Assembly (NCBI RefSeq): GCF_025137375.1
Contig: NZ_CP073720.1
Location: 3,744,501-3,808,500 of the forward strand
Direction: 5' to 3'
DNA length: 64,000 bases
Source of the DNA: Dactylosporangium fulvum
GTDB taxonomy: Bacteria; Actinomycetota; Actinomycetes; Mycobacteriales; Micromonosporaceae
In this document: positions 1-12,849 of the stretch, piece after piece
Layout of the letters: each line of letters starts with the position of its first letter
Position numbering within the stretch: the stretch's first letter is position 1
Translations under genes and position numbers: made by a program
The notes under the pieces: generated by a model
The model's input: the letters and a program-made list of their open reading frames with translations, nothing else
Databases searched by the model: none
What the model was told of the DNA's origin: nothing

Positions 1-1576
1 TCTCGGCCTGGCTGCTCAGGCTCTGCTTGGCCGAGGCGAGGATGACGTTGACGCCGGTGATGAGCGCCAGGCCGACCATCAGCGCCGCCGCGGTGATCGC
101 GGTGCGCCGCGGGTTGCGGCCCGAGTTGAGCCGGCCCAGCTTGCCCGGCACCGACCAGGAGAACAACCGGCCGAGCAGCGACACGACGGGCCGGGCGAGC
201 AGCGGGGTGAGCAGCGCGACGCCGATGAAGGTGACGAGCACGCCGCCGAGGATGAGCCACAGCGTGTTGTCGCCGCCCTTGCCGGCCAGGCCCAGGCCCA
301 GCAGCGTGCCGCCGGCCGCGCCGACCAGGGCGCCGCTGACGGTGAGCTTGGTGAGCGGCCGGTCCGGCGTCGCCACCTCCTGCAGCGCGGCGATCGGCGG
401 GATGCGGCTCGCGCGCAGCGCCGGCAGTACCGCCGCCACCACCGTCACCAGCAGACCCACCACGAACGCGCTGATGACCGCCGTCGCCGGCACCCCGACG
501 CCGGCCAGGGCCACGCCGCTGACGTTGCCGAACACCCAGGCCAGCAGGACACCGACGCCGATACCGGCGGCCAGGCCCAGGACCGACGCGATCAGGCCGA
601 TCGCGACCGCCTCGATGAGCACCGACCCGAGGGTCTGGCCGCGGCTGCCGCCGAGCGCGCGCATCAGGGCCAGCTCGCGGGTCCGCTGCGCCACGATGAT
701 CGAGAACGTGTTGAGGATGAGGAACGTGCCGACGAACAGCGCCACCCCGGCGAAGCCGACGAGGATGTTGTTGAAGAAGCCGAGGCCCTCCTTGAAGCCG
801 TCGACCGTCTCCTCCTGCAGCTGCTTGCCGGTCTTCGCGAGGTAGTCGGCGCCGAGGGCCGCGGTGACGTCGTCGCGCAGCTTCTCGTTGGTGACGCCGG
901 GCGCCGCCTTCACGTCGATGCTGCTGTAGACGTCCTTGGCGCCGAGCATCAGCTCCTGGGCGACCGGGGTGGTGAACGACACCTCGAGGGCTCCGCCGAG
1001 TGAGTCGCGGTCGCCGCTGTACCCGAAGATGCCGACCAGCTTGAAGGTCTTCTTGCCCGGCTGGAGGGTCAGGACCCCGACCTCGTCGCCGACCTTGAGC
1101 CCGGCGGCCTTCGCGGTGGTCATGTTGACCGCGATCTCGTCGGCGGCGGCCGGGCCGCGGCCCTCGCGCAGCTGGACCAGGTCGTTGGTGCCGGTCCAGT
1201 TCTGCCCGATGCGCGGCGGGCCGAACGTGGTGACAACCTTGCCGTTCTTGCCGATGACCCGCGCACCGTCGGCGGCCGCGATGCCGGTGGCGCTCGCGAC
1301 CCCGGGCACGGCCTTGACCTTGTCGAGGACCGAGGCCGGGATGCTCGTCGCGGCCTCCGGTCCGTCGAACTCGGAGGTGGCGACCTTCGGCTTGGCGGTG
1401 ACGCTCACGTCGGTGCCCTCGAAAACCGACTTGAACAGGTTGTCGAAGGAGCGGCCCAGCGTGTCGGTGAGCACGAACGCCCCCGACACGAACATCACCC
1501 CGAGCACGACCGCGAGGGCCGACAGGGTGAGCCGTAGCTTGCGGGAGAGCAGGCTCTTGATCGTGGCTCTCAGCAT
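1..1576 (-). CDS. FtsX/MacB-type ABC transporter permease (C-terminus beyond window)
   Basis: Membrane subunit of an ABC exporter of the MacB/FtsX fold, probably working with the ATPase encoded 3 bp upstream (1580-2338). It begins with an ATG at 1576 and stays open to the window edge, so about 525 codons are visible. The N-terminus (MLRATIKSLL..., then a hydrophobic segment) matches the complete paralogue at 2558-5104, followed by an extracytoplasmic MacB-like region and FtsX transmembrane repeats. The visible end corresponds to roughly residue 515 of the 848-residue paralogue, so about a third is missing from the window. The substrate cannot be told from sequence; such pairs often export lipids, peptides or drugs. 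Confidence 0.9.
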   Translation of the reverse strand, partial: MLRATIKSLLSRKLRLTLSALAVVLGVMFVSGAFVLTDTLGRSFDNLFKSVFEGTDVSVTAKPKVATSEFDGPEAATSIPASVLDKVKAVPGVASATGIAAADGARVIGKNGKVVTTFGPPRIGQNWTGTNDLVQLREGRGPAAADEIAVNMTTAKAAGLKVGDEVGVLTLQPGKKTFKLVGIFGYSGDRDSLGGALEVSFTTPVAQELMLGAKDVYSSIDVKAAPGVTNEKLRDDVTAALGADYLAKTGKQLQEETVDGFKEGLGFFNNILVGFAGVALFVGTFLILNTFSIIVAQRTRELALMRALGGSRGQTLGSVLIEAVAIGLIASVLGLAAGIGVGVLLAWVFGNVSGVALAGVGVPATAVISAFVVGLLVTVVAAVLPALRASRIPPIAALQEVATPDRPLTKLTVSGALVGAAGGTLLGLGLAGKGGDNTLWLILGGVLVTFIGVALLTPLLARPVVSLLGRLFSWSVPGKLGRLNSGRNPRRTAITAAALMVGLALITGVNVILASAKQSLSSQAE

Positions 1577-1579
1577 CGG

Positions 1580-2338
<759 letters not shown>

Positions 2339-2515
2339 GATTCCCCCTGGTGAATGGTGTGCATTCATCGTCGGGGCGGCGGGGCCCGGTCTCGTCCGCC
2401 CGCAGGGCGACCTGACCACCGGTTTTCCGCTGGGGGAGGCTCCCCTAGCCCGCCTCAGGGACAACCCTTATGCCGTGGGTCTCAGCATTCTCAGCAAGGG
2501 CCGTGAAATGGCGAA

Positions 2516-2544
2516 GGGCCGGTCGGGGAAACCCCGACCGGCCC
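2516..2544 (-). terminator. Hairpin terminator of the 5866-2558 ABC operon
   Basis: A perfect 13-bp GC-rich stem (GGGCCGGTCGGGG / CCCCGACCGGCCC) with an AAA loop sits 13 bp past the stop codon of the minus-strand permease gene. Partly complementary GAAATGG/CCATTTC bases extend the foot. There is no U-run, as is common for actinobacterial terminators. It separates the two ABC units; the remaining gap up to 2338 holds only the leader of the next ATPase gene. Confidence 0.75.
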
Positions 2545-2557
2545 CATTTCGTGAGTG

Positions 2558-5104
2558 CTATTCGTATGCGATGGCGTTGAGGACGTTGAGCCGCACCGCC
2601 CGGATCGACGGGATGAACCCAGCCACGGCGCCGACGAACAGCGACGCGATGAAGTACACCACCATCAGCCCCCACGGCAGGGTGACCGCACCGAAACCGA
2701 GGACCTCCTTGAGCGCGGTCACGATCGCCGCGCCGAGGCCCGCGCCGACGGCGAGGCCGAGCACCGTGCCGAACACCGTGATCACCACCGACTCGGTCGT
2801 CACCATCAGCCACGTCTGCCGTCTGCGCAGCCCGACCGCGCGGAGCATGCCCAGCTCACGGGTGCGTTCGATGACCGACAGCAGCAGCGTGTTGATGACG
2901 CCGAGGACCGAGATGGCCAGCGCGATGAGCAGCAGCACCTGGACCACGACCAGCGCGACGTCGAAGCCCTGCTGGTTCGTCTCGACGAATTCGTCCTTGG
3001 TGTAGACACTGACCTCGGGATTCTTCTCGATGATCGAGGCCACCGCGTCCTTCGTGGCACTGACGGACGCGCCGTCCTTCACGCTGATGAAGGCCTGCCA
3101 CGGCTGGGGGAACGAGAACCCGGTCGTGGCGTCGGCGTAGGAGACCACGATGCCGCCGGCGATCGCCGACTCGCCGCTGATGCCGACGAGCTTGAGGGTC
3201 TTGTCACCGGTCTTGGCGAACGTGACCGTGATCGTGTCGCCCAGCTTCAGCTTGCGGTTCTCGGCGGTCTTCTTGTCCACGATGAACTCGCCGCTGTCGA
3301 GCCGGTCGATGCGGCCCTCCTCGGCCTTGAGCTTCAGCACCGTCATGGCCGCGCCGACGTTCTCGTACGACAGGACGAAGTTCTGCTCGCCGTTGACCTT
3401 CACCGCGTCGGCGGTGAGCGCCGCCACGGTGCCGGCGCCCGGCAGCGCCTTGATGCCCTCGAGCTCCTCCGGCGTGATGACCGGCGGGATCTCGGACGTC
3501 TGCTGGCCCAGCACCACCAGGTCGGCCTGGAGGTCCTTGTCCAGCGTGTCGCCGATCGCCGTGGACAGCGACGAGAAGATCGTGCTGATCGCCGTGACGA
3601 TCGCGATGCCGATCATCACCGCGCCGGCCGTGATGGCCGTGCGCCGCGGGTTGCGGGACGAGTTACGCCTGCCCAACTGGCCCGGCACCGTCCAGGAGAA
3701 GACCGAGCCGAGCGCCGCGACCAGCGGCTTGCTGATCACCGGGGTCAGCAGCGCCACCCCGACCAGCAGCCCGAGCACACCGCCGAACACCAACCCCAGC
3801 GTCCCGTCGCCGGCCCCCGTCAGACCCCACGTCAGGGAGCCGATCGCGAGCGCCGTCACGACGCCGCCCGCGATCGTCAGCTTGGTCAGCGGCCGGTCGG
3901 TCGCCGCGGACTCCCGCATCGCCGCGATCGGCGCCACCCGGGCCGCCTTGAGTGCCGGCATCAGCGCGGCGACCATCGTCACCAGGATGCCGATCGCGAA
4001 CGAGGCGACGATCGCCGAGATCGGGAAGCCCAGCCCGGCCACCTCGGCGCCGTCGGCGAGCCCGACGAAGAGGTACGCGCCGAGCGCGCCCAGCCCGAGG
4101 CCGACGACGAAGCCGAACACCGAGCCGACGACCCCGATGAGCAGGGCCTCCAGCAGCACCGAGCGCAGCACCTGGCCCCGGCTCGCGCCCATCGCCCGCA
4201 ACAGCGCCAGCTCCTGCGTGCGCTGCGCGACGATGATCGAGAACGTGTTGAGGATCAGGAAGACGCCGACCAGCAGCGCCACCGCGCCGAAGCCCAGCAG
4301 GACGTAGTTGAAGTAGTTCAGGAAGCCCTTGATGGCCTTGCTGGACTCCTCCGACAGCTCCTTGCCGGTCTGCACCACGAACGCGTCGCCGAGCTGCGCC
4401 TTGACGTTGTCACGCAGCTTCTCGTCGGTGACGCCCGGCGCGGCCTTCACGTCGATGACGTTGAACTGGTCCTCGGCGCCGAGCATCAACTTCTGCGCCA
4501 CCGGGGTGGTGAAGAAGATCGCGCTCTCGCCGGCCATCGAGTCGCGGCCGCCGGCGTACTGCATCTCGCCGACGATCGTGTACGTCTTGCGCTGCTTGTC
4601 GCGCGTGATGACGTCCATCGAGTCGCCGACCTTGACCTTGGCCGTCTTCGCCAGGCCCCGGTTGACGACGATCTCGTTGTCCGCCGCGGGCGCCTTGCCC
4701 CCCGCCAGCTTCACGAGGTCGTCCTCGCCGGTCCAGTTCGCGCCGAACTGCTGGCCGGTCTGGTTGGCCACCACCTTGCCGTTCTTGCCGATCGGGACGG
4801 CGCCGTTGAGGAAGACCTGGCCGGTCGCCTTCGCCACACCGTCGACCTTGGCCACCTCGTCGACCGTGGCGGCCGGGAACGGCAGCGTGCCGTCCCCGCC
4901 CTGCTGTGCCACCTGCGACTTCGCCGAGACCTGCACGTCGGTATACGTGTAGATGTTGGCGAACAGGTTGTCGAACGTGCGGCCCAGCGTGTCGGTGAGC
5001 ACCAGCGAGCCCGACACGAACATCACGGACAGCACGACGGCGAGCGTCGAGAGCGTCAGCCGGAGCTTGCGCGCCAGCAGGCTCTTCAGGGTCGCGCGCA
5101 GCAT
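2558..5104 (-). CDS. FtsX/MacB-type ABC transporter permease
   Basis: Complete 848-residue integral membrane subunit of an ABC exporter, encoded 3 bp downstream of its ATPase. The N-terminal transmembrane helix (LRLTLSTLAVVLSVMFVSG) is followed by a MacB-like extracytoplasmic domain (about residues 50-240). Two FtsX blocks of hydrophobic helices lie near residues 265-400 and 705-845 and carry the usual family signatures (LALLRAMGASRGQV and LGMLRAVGLRRRQ). A second extracytoplasmic domain lies between. The duplicated architecture matches the large actinobacterial permease class. The gene is paralogous to the truncated one at 1-1576, so the region probably arose by tandem duplication. Substrate unknown. 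Confidence 0.95.
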   Translation of the reverse strand: MLRATLKSLLARKLRLTLSTLAVVLSVMFVSGSLVLTDTLGRTFDNLFANIYTYTDVQVSAKSQVAQQGGDGTLPFPAATVDEVAKVDGVAKATGQVFLNGAVPIGKNGKVVANQTGQQFGANWTGEDDLVKLAGGKAPAADNEIVVNRGLAKTAKVKVGDSMDVITRDKQRKTYTIVGEMQYAGGRDSMAGESAIFFTTPVAQKLMLGAEDQFNVIDVKAAPGVTDEKLRDNVKAQLGDAFVVQTGKELSEESSKAIKGFLNYFNYVLLGFGAVALLVGVFLILNTFSIIVAQRTQELALLRAMGASRGQVLRSVLLEALLIGVVGSVFGFVVGLGLGALGAYLFVGLADGAEVAGLGFPISAIVASFAIGILVTMVAALMPALKAARVAPIAAMRESAATDRPLTKLTIAGGVVTALAIGSLTWGLTGAGDGTLGLVFGGVLGLLVGVALLTPVISKPLVAALGSVFSWTVPGQLGRRNSSRNPRRTAITAGAVMIGIAIVTAISTIFSSLSTAIGDTLDKDLQADLVVLGQQTSEIPPVITPEELEGIKALPGAGTVAALTADAVKVNGEQNFVLSYENVGAAMTVLKLKAEEGRIDRLDSGEFIVDKKTAENRKLKLGDTITVTFAKTGDKTLKLVGISGESAIAGGIVVSYADATTGFSFPQPWQAFISVKDGASVSATKDAVASIIEKNPEVSVYTKDEFVETNQQGFDVALVVVQVLLLIALAISVLGVINTLLLSVIERTRELGMLRAVGLRRRQTWLMVTTESVVITVFGTVLGLAVGAGLGAAIVTALKEVLGFGAVTLPWGLMVVYFIASLFVGAVAGFIPSIRAVRLNVLNAIAYE

Positions 5105-5107
5105 CGT

Positions 5108-5866
<759 letters not shown>

Positions 5867-5973
5867 GCCTCGTCCCCCTCGGATGTGGTCCTCTTGACCA
5901 TCTCACGCTACGGGGTGTGCGCACGCGGTCCCTCGTTCGGTGGCGGGAAACCGGGCTACTCCCTGGGGAGGAG

Positions 5974-6648
5974 TCAGGACCCCGGGCGGACCAGGCCCGT
6001 CTCGTACGCGAGGACGACCGCCTGCACCCGGTCGCGGAGACCCAGCTTCGTCAGCACGTGACCGACGTGTGTCTTGACCGTCGTCTCGCTCACCGACAGC
6101 GCCCGGGCGATCTCGGCGTTGGACAGCCCCTTCGCGAGCTGTACCAGTACCTCACGTTCCCGGTCGGTCAGCACCCGCAGATCCCGCGGCGGGGACGCGT
6201 CGGGGTCGGGCAGCGCATCGGCGAACTTGTCCAGCAGCCGCTTGAGGATCCGGGGCGCCACGACGGCCTCACCGGCCGCCACCGTCCGGATCGCGGTGAC
6301 CAGGTCGTCGGCCGGCACGTCCTTGGCCAGGAACCCGCTGGCACCGGCCCGCAGCGCACCGACCACGTATTCGTCCAGGTCGAACGTGGTCAGGATCAGG
6401 ACTCGTACGGGCAGCTTGGCCTCGACGATCGCCCGCGTCGCCGCCACCCCGTCCATGCGGGGCATGCGGATGTCCATGAGCACCACGTCGGGCAGCAACC
6501 GCCGGGCGAGCTCCACCGCCTCGACGCCGTCGCCGGCCTCGGCCACGATGTCGAGGTCGGGCTCGCCGCCGAGCACCATGCGGAACCCGGTGCGCAGCAA
6601 CGGCTGGTCGTCGGCGAGCAGGAGCCGGATGGGACGTGCCTCGGTCAA
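5974..6648 (-). CDS. NarL/LuxR-family response regulator
   Basis: Transcription factor of a two-component system; its start overlaps the kinase stop by 4 bp (ATGA), implying translational coupling. The 224-residue product has a receiver domain with acidic pocket Asp13/Asp14, phospho-acceptor Asp59 (VVLMDIRMP) and conserved Lys109 (FLAKD). A C-terminal LuxR helix-turn-helix follows at about 155-215 (LTDREREVLVQLAKGLSNAEIA). Target genes are unknown; the ABC exporter downstream on the same strand is the obvious candidate by proximity. Confidence 0.95.
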   Translation of the reverse strand: MTEARPIRLLLADDQPLLRTGFRMVLGGEPDLDIVAEAGDGVEAVELARRLLPDVVLMDIRMPRMDGVAATRAIVEAKLPVRVLILTTFDLDEYVVGALRAGASGFLAKDVPADDLVTAIRTVAAGEAVVAPRILKRLLDKFADALPDPDASPPRDLRVLTDREREVLVQLAKGLSNAEIARALSVSETTVKTHVGHVLTKLGLRDRVQAVVLAYETGLVRPGS

Positions 6649-7883
6649 CTCGCCAACTGCCTCTCTGAGACCGTTTCCAGGGGTATTCTCGCGTGCACAC
6701 GGTAGCCGCCCCCGGGCCGGGGGCCCGTACGCAGTGTCCCGCCGTAGAGCATGACCCGCTCCCGCATGCCGAGCAGCCCGTGCCCGATCGCCGCCGTGCC
6801 CAGCTGCGGCCCCCGGCCGGTGTCGCAGATCTCGACGACCACGTCGATGCGGGTGAACACGAGCCTGACCTCCACACTCGCCGCCCCCGCGTGCTTCAGC
6901 GCATTTGTCAGCGCCTCCTGCACGATCCGGTACAGCGTCAGCGACACACCCGGGTCCAGCGGCGCCGGCTCGCCCTCCACCTTGAGCACCGCGGACAGCC
7001 CCGCCTCGCGGATCTGCTCCACGAGCCCCTCGACGCCCGCCAGCCCCGGCTGCGGCGCCAGCTCACCCGCCGGCTCGGTGTCGGTGCGCAGCACCGTGAG
7101 CAGCCGCCGCATCTCCCGCAGCGCCGTGCGCCCGGTCTCCTCGATGGTGGCGAGCGCCTCGTCGGCCGCGGCCGGATCCCGACCGAGCATCCGCCGCGAG
7201 CCGGTCGCCAGCACCCCCATCACGCTCACATGGTGCGCGACGACGTCGTGCAGCTCGCGCGCGATCCGCCGGCGCTCCTCGGCCACGGCCTTCTCGGTGA
7301 GCGCCCGCTGGCTGGTCTCGGCGGTTCGCGCCCGGTCCTCAAGTGCGGCGATGTACGCTCGGCGGGTCGCCACGGTCCGCCCCACGGTGAAGCAGACCAG
7401 CGCGCTCATCGTGTTGAACACCAGGAAGAGCTGCGGCTCGAGGACGAACGGCGACTCCCCGGTGCGCCCGAGCAGCACCGCCAGCGCGATGCCGGGCGCC
7501 CAGATCAGCGAGGCCGCCGTCAGCGCCGGGCGCAGCGGCAGGTAGGCGGCCACGGTATACGTCATGACGATGATGCCGAGCCCGCCGTTCATCATCGGCG
7601 GCCCGATGACAAACGGCAGGACCGTGTGCACGACGGTGACCCAGACGGCGAACCACATCCACTTGCGCCGCAGGGCGACGGCGACCATGCCGAGCGTGTC
7701 GAAGGCAAGCTGGACGGGCAGGTTCTGCGTGCCGAAGGCGTCCTGCCCGATGACCGTCAGCCCGGCACTGAGGACGGCCAGCCCGACCGCGAGCAGGATG
7801 TCCTTGGCCAGGGGTGAAGCCTGGCGCCCGAGGACCCGTTCAAGCGCACGCACATCATGACCGTAACGGGTGCGAACGCCCAC
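6645..7883 (-). CDS. NarL-type sensor histidine kinase
   Basis: Membrane-bound kinase for the overlapping response regulator. About 412 residues: several N-terminal transmembrane helices (about 28-175), a short linker, a HisKA_3 dimerisation/phosphoacceptor region with the His in RELHDVVAHH (near residue 212), and a C-terminal HATPase domain ending with the GHGLLGMRERV box. There is no recognisable extracellular sensor domain, so signal input is probably through the membrane helices. Start uncertain: the GTG at 7883 gives the longest frame, and an in-frame GTG at 7853 is an alternative; neither has a strong ribosome site. Confidence 0.92.
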   Translation of the reverse strand: MGVRTRYGHDVRALERVLGRQASPLAKDILLAVGLAVLSAGLTVIGQDAFGTQNLPVQLAFDTLGMVAVALRRKWMWFAVWVTVVHTVLPFVIGPPMMNGGLGIIVMTYTVAAYLPLRPALTAASLIWAPGIALAVLLGRTGESPFVLEPQLFLVFNTMSALVCFTVGRTVATRRAYIAALEDRARTAETSQRALTEKAVAEERRRIARELHDVVAHHVSVMGVLATGSRRMLGRDPAAADEALATIEETGRTALREMRRLLTVLRTDTEPAGELAPQPGLAGVEGLVEQIREAGLSAVLKVEGEPAPLDPGVSLTLYRIVQEALTNALKHAGAASVEVRLVFTRIDVVVEICDTGRGPQLGTAAIGHGLLGMRERVMLYGGTLRTGPRPGGGYRVHARIPLETVSERQLAS

Positions 7884-8281
7884 AGATTCGTCGCCGAGCC
7901 GGACATCCGCCTACTGCTCAAGGATGACGCTGCCCGCGGCGGAGCGTGCGCTCCTCCGCGAGTCGGACCCGCCTCTCGTGCTCAAGGACGACCCAGACAA
8001 CACCGCGAACGAGTCGCGGGGTCGCCGGCTAGGCGGGTCGCCGGCAGCTCGTCCCGGGTCGCAGCATTCGCCCAAGACCGCCGTGTCGATCGCAGCTGCC
8101 GCGGAGGCCGGCCGCACCACCCGGCCGGCCCCAGCCGCCGCGGTCGGTGATCGCGAACATGAGCGCGGTGGTTGAGTGCGGCTGGCTGGTGCGGCTGTGG
8201 TTCGTAGATCAAGGGAAACTTCGGGTTGCCTGGGAGCCTGTCGCGCAATTCGGATCCCTCGCGCGTCAACCCCGTCAACCT

Positions 8282-8359
8282 CGCCGATCTTGGAGTTGTG
8301 GTCCTTGACAAATCCGGACAAATTCGGAGGTTCATGGCGCCACAACTCCAAGATCGGCG
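8282..8359. repeat. Long palindrome, family A copy 1
   Basis: Perfect 20-bp inverted repeat: CGCCGATCTTGGAGTTGTGG (8282-8301) and its reverse complement (8340-8359) around a 38-nt loop. The loop contains GACAAATCCGGACA and TTCGGAG, which recur in the loop of the second copy at 40157-40236. Shared arms (GATCTTGNAGTTGTGG) plus shared loop show that this is a dispersed element rather than a chance hairpin. Confidence 0.9.
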
Positions 8360-8767
8360 CGTAGTTGGGCCGCCAACGCTGTCCCAGCGAATGACGCAAC
8401 AGGCTCCTGGGCAGCCAGATGTTTCCGATGATCAAGCAGCTCGGGCCAGGCACGGAGCACGGACGCCCCGCACGACGGGCCGCGGACGCCGCAGCCCGGC
8501 TCCGCGGCCCGGCACCGCGAGGGCACGGCTGGGTGCGCGGCCCGGCACCGCTTGACAAAGTCCTTCACAGATCACGGAGTTTTTCTCGGGCCCTGGACCC
8601 CGAAGATGCTCCACGATCCCGAGCTGCTCGGGTGACCGGCGTACAGATCGCCGGTTCTGGAGACGACGGCGTTCCCGTGTGAGCACGCCGAGTCGGGCCA
8701 CCCCAACCCGGTGCGTGCGCTGCCGGCGGCCCGCCCTTGGGAACACAGTTCCCGGGGATTCGCCGGT

Positions 8768-9060
8768 CGGCTGGGTTGGCCCGGCTCGGCTGTGCTGGCT
8801 CGGCTGGGCTGGGTGGCTGTGCTGGCTGGGCTGGGTGGCTGTGCTGGCTGGGCTGGGTGGCTGGGCTGGCTCGGCTCGGCTGAGTTGGTTCGGCTGGCTG
8901 GGTGGGGCTGGGCTGGGTGGCTGGGGCTGGGCTGGCTCGGCTGAACTGGAGGGCTGGGTGGGCTGGGCTGGCGGCTGGGCTGGGGTGGGGTGGGCTGGGT
9001 GCTCGGCTGAGCTGGGTGGCTGGGTTGGGCTGGTGGCTGGGCTTGGTGGCTGGCCTGGCC
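8768..9060. repeat. G/T-rich minisatellite with G-quadruplex potential
   Basis: About 290 bp of irregular repeats of CTGGG, CTCGG and GGCTGGCT on the + strand, almost free of A. Around 8913-8933 it has four closely spaced G-runs of three or more, a canonical intramolecular G4 pattern. It is not a CRISPR array: units are 5-10 bp and there are no spacers. Confidence 0.85.
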
Positions 9061-9138
9061 CACACGACGCGGTCAGCGCTGCCGGCTCGGCTTTGGCGTC
9101 GGCTTCGCGCATCGGCTTTGCCCGTGCTTCGACGCGAT

Positions 9139-9198
9139 TTTCATGATCACGGACGTTTCGATGGGCCAGAACCCATTGAAACGTCCGTGATCATGAAA
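9139..9198. repeat. Long palindrome, family B copy 1
   Basis: 27-bp inverted repeat with a single G-U position: left arm 9139-9165 starting TTTCATGATCACGGACG, right arm 9172-9198, loop CCAGAA. It shares TTTCATGATC ends and overall design with 45662-45721. Confidence 0.9.
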
Positions 9199-9375
9199 GC
9201 GTCGCCAACCAGCCTGCGTGACGGTGAGCCGGCACTCCTGCTGTTGCACCGAACGACCTGCGCTGCACCCGGCCCGCAGGCAGCCGGCCACCTGGCCTGC
9301 GGCGGCGGGCCTGCGAGCCACGGGCAGAGCGCAGCGTCTCGCCTCGCCCCGCGTGCCTTCCCAGTCCACGGGGCA

Positions 9376-9574
9376 GCCGGCCACTCGGCCTGTGTGCCTC
9401 CTCGGCCCCAGCGGGGGCGGCCGGCCCACTTGGCCCGCGTGCCTGCTTGGCCCGGGTGCCTGCTCGGGCTGGCGGCCACTCGGCCCGCGGGCCTCTCCGG
9501 CCCACGGGGCGGCCGACCACTCGGCCCGCGTGCCTCCCCGGCCCGCGGGCGGCCGTCACTCAGCCCGCGGCGGC
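9376..9574. repeat. Degenerate 39-48 bp tandem repeat
   Basis: About five imperfect units with core GGCCACTCGGCCCGCGTGCC, followed by a C-rich stretch and CGGGGCGG. Unit starts lie near 9379, 9423, 9472, 9511 and 9550. Non-coding by appearance. Confidence 0.65.
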
Positions 9575-9728
9575 CTGTGCGCCCCAGGCTGCGCGACTGC
9601 CCGCCCGCGGGCGGCCCGCACGCCGGTCGCCCATCCGCACGCATGCCGCCTGCGCGAACCAGCCTTCTCGCCAACAGCGCCTATGCAGACAGCCTGAAGG
9701 CGAGAGGCCAGGAGGCCGATCGGTGGGG

Positions 9729-10589
9729 CTACTCGTCGCGGCCGGCTGGGGGCTCGTCCTCCGCGTCCGGGGACAGCTGGGCCGGCTCCGGGAACGGGGG
9801 CGGGGTGCCGCCGTACGCCGGGCACAACGCCTGGTGGGCGCACCAGCCGCACAGGCGGGACGGCTGGGCGCGGAAGTCGCGGTCGGCCGTGGCCTTCTCG
9901 ATCGCCTGCCACAGCGCCAGCAGGGTGCGCTCGAAGCGGGCCAGCTCGTCCGCGTCCGGGGAGAAGTCGCAGACCTCCCGATCCTTGAGGTACATGAGGC
10001 GGAGCACCCGGGGGACGACGCCGCGGGTGCGCCACAGGACCAGGGCGTAGAACTTCAGCTGGAACATGGCCCGCGCCTCGAACGCCTCGCGCGGCGCGCC
10101 GCCCGTCTTGTAGTCCACGACGCGCAGGTCGCCGGCGGGGGAGACGTCAAGGCGGTCGATGTAGCCGCGGATGACCAGCCGGCCGTCGACCTCCGCCTGG
10201 ACGAACGCCTCCCGCTCGGCCGGCTCCAGCCGGTTGGGGTCCTCGACGGTGAAGTAGCCGGCGAGCAGCTCGCGGCTGGCCGTGAAGAACTCCTCGGCGG
10301 TCATGGCGGTGCCGGTGAACAGGTCGGCGAGGTCCTCCTGCTCGGCCAGCAGGCGCTGCCACTGGGGCTCGACCAGCTCCGCGGCCCGCTCGGGGGTCCG
10401 CTCGCCGGCGGGGGTGTCGAACAGCGTCTCCAGCACGGCGTGCACCAGCGTGCCGCGCGCCTGGTCGGGGGTCGGACGCTCGGGTAGCCGGTCGATGCTG
10501 CGGAACCGGTAGAGCAGGGGGCAGGTCTTGAAATCCGCGGCGCGCGACGGCGACAGGGTGGGCAACTCAGTGGCGACAGGCACCGTCAT
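9729..10589 (-). CDS. RecB-family PD-(D/E)XK nuclease with Fe-S cluster motif
   Basis: 286-residue exonuclease-like protein of the RecB/Cas4/AddB C-terminal type. The nuclease core shows D-x-K as VVDYKTG. Four cysteines are placed as in Fe-S nucleases: one near the N-terminus (FKTCPLLYRF) and CGWCAHQALC near the C-terminus. It is a usual neighbour of the actinobacterial proteasome locus; the in vivo substrate is not defined by sequence. The ATG at 10589 was chosen because a -10-like TAACCT (10602-10597) lies 7 nt upstream, predicting a leaderless message; the longer in-frame start at 10736 overlaps the opposite gene. It is divergent from the site-2 protease gene. Confidence 0.9.
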   Translation of the reverse strand: MTVPVATELPTLSPSRAADFKTCPLLYRFRSIDRLPERPTPDQARGTLVHAVLETLFDTPAGERTPERAAELVEPQWQRLLAEQEDLADLFTGTAMTAEEFFTASRELLAGYFTVEDPNRLEPAEREAFVQAEVDGRLVIRGYIDRLDVSPAGDLRVVDYKTGGAPREAFEARAMFQLKFYALVLWRTRGVVPRVLRLMYLKDREVCDFSPDADELARFERTLLALWQAIEKATADRDFRAQPSRLCGWCAHQALCPAYGGTPPPFPEPAQLSPDAEDEPPAGRDE

Positions 10590-10686
10590 GCCCAAAAGGT
10601 TATGCGAGGGGTACGACGAAAACCGACGCCGATGCGCCCGAAGCGCCCGGGCCGCCGATCTTCGTGAACCCGTAGCATCGGGGGTA

Positions 10687-12827
<2,141 letters not shown>

Positions 12828-12849
12828 GCGGACCGGAGCGGAGCGCACC

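Larger units (their letters stand above)
7884..9728. other. 1.85-kb gene-free region rich in palindromes and minisatellites
   Basis: No reading frame here has convincing coding character. Open frames on both strands are low-complexity Pro/Gln/Ala/Gly products of the repeats. The stretch holds a 20-bp palindrome (8282-8359), a G/T-rich CTGGG-type minisatellite (8768-9060), a 27-bp palindrome (9139-9198) and a degenerate tandem array (9376-9574). It separates the two-component system from the RecB-like nuclease gene. Confidence 0.7.

Noticed and set aside
8432..9112. Pro/Gln/Ser-rich minus-strand open frames over the minisatellite
   Set aside because: Their composition simply mirrors the CTGGG repeat; no ribosome site or conserved segment.
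8768..9574. CRISPR array
   Set aside because: Repeat units are short and degenerate, without uniform spacers, and no cas genes are present.
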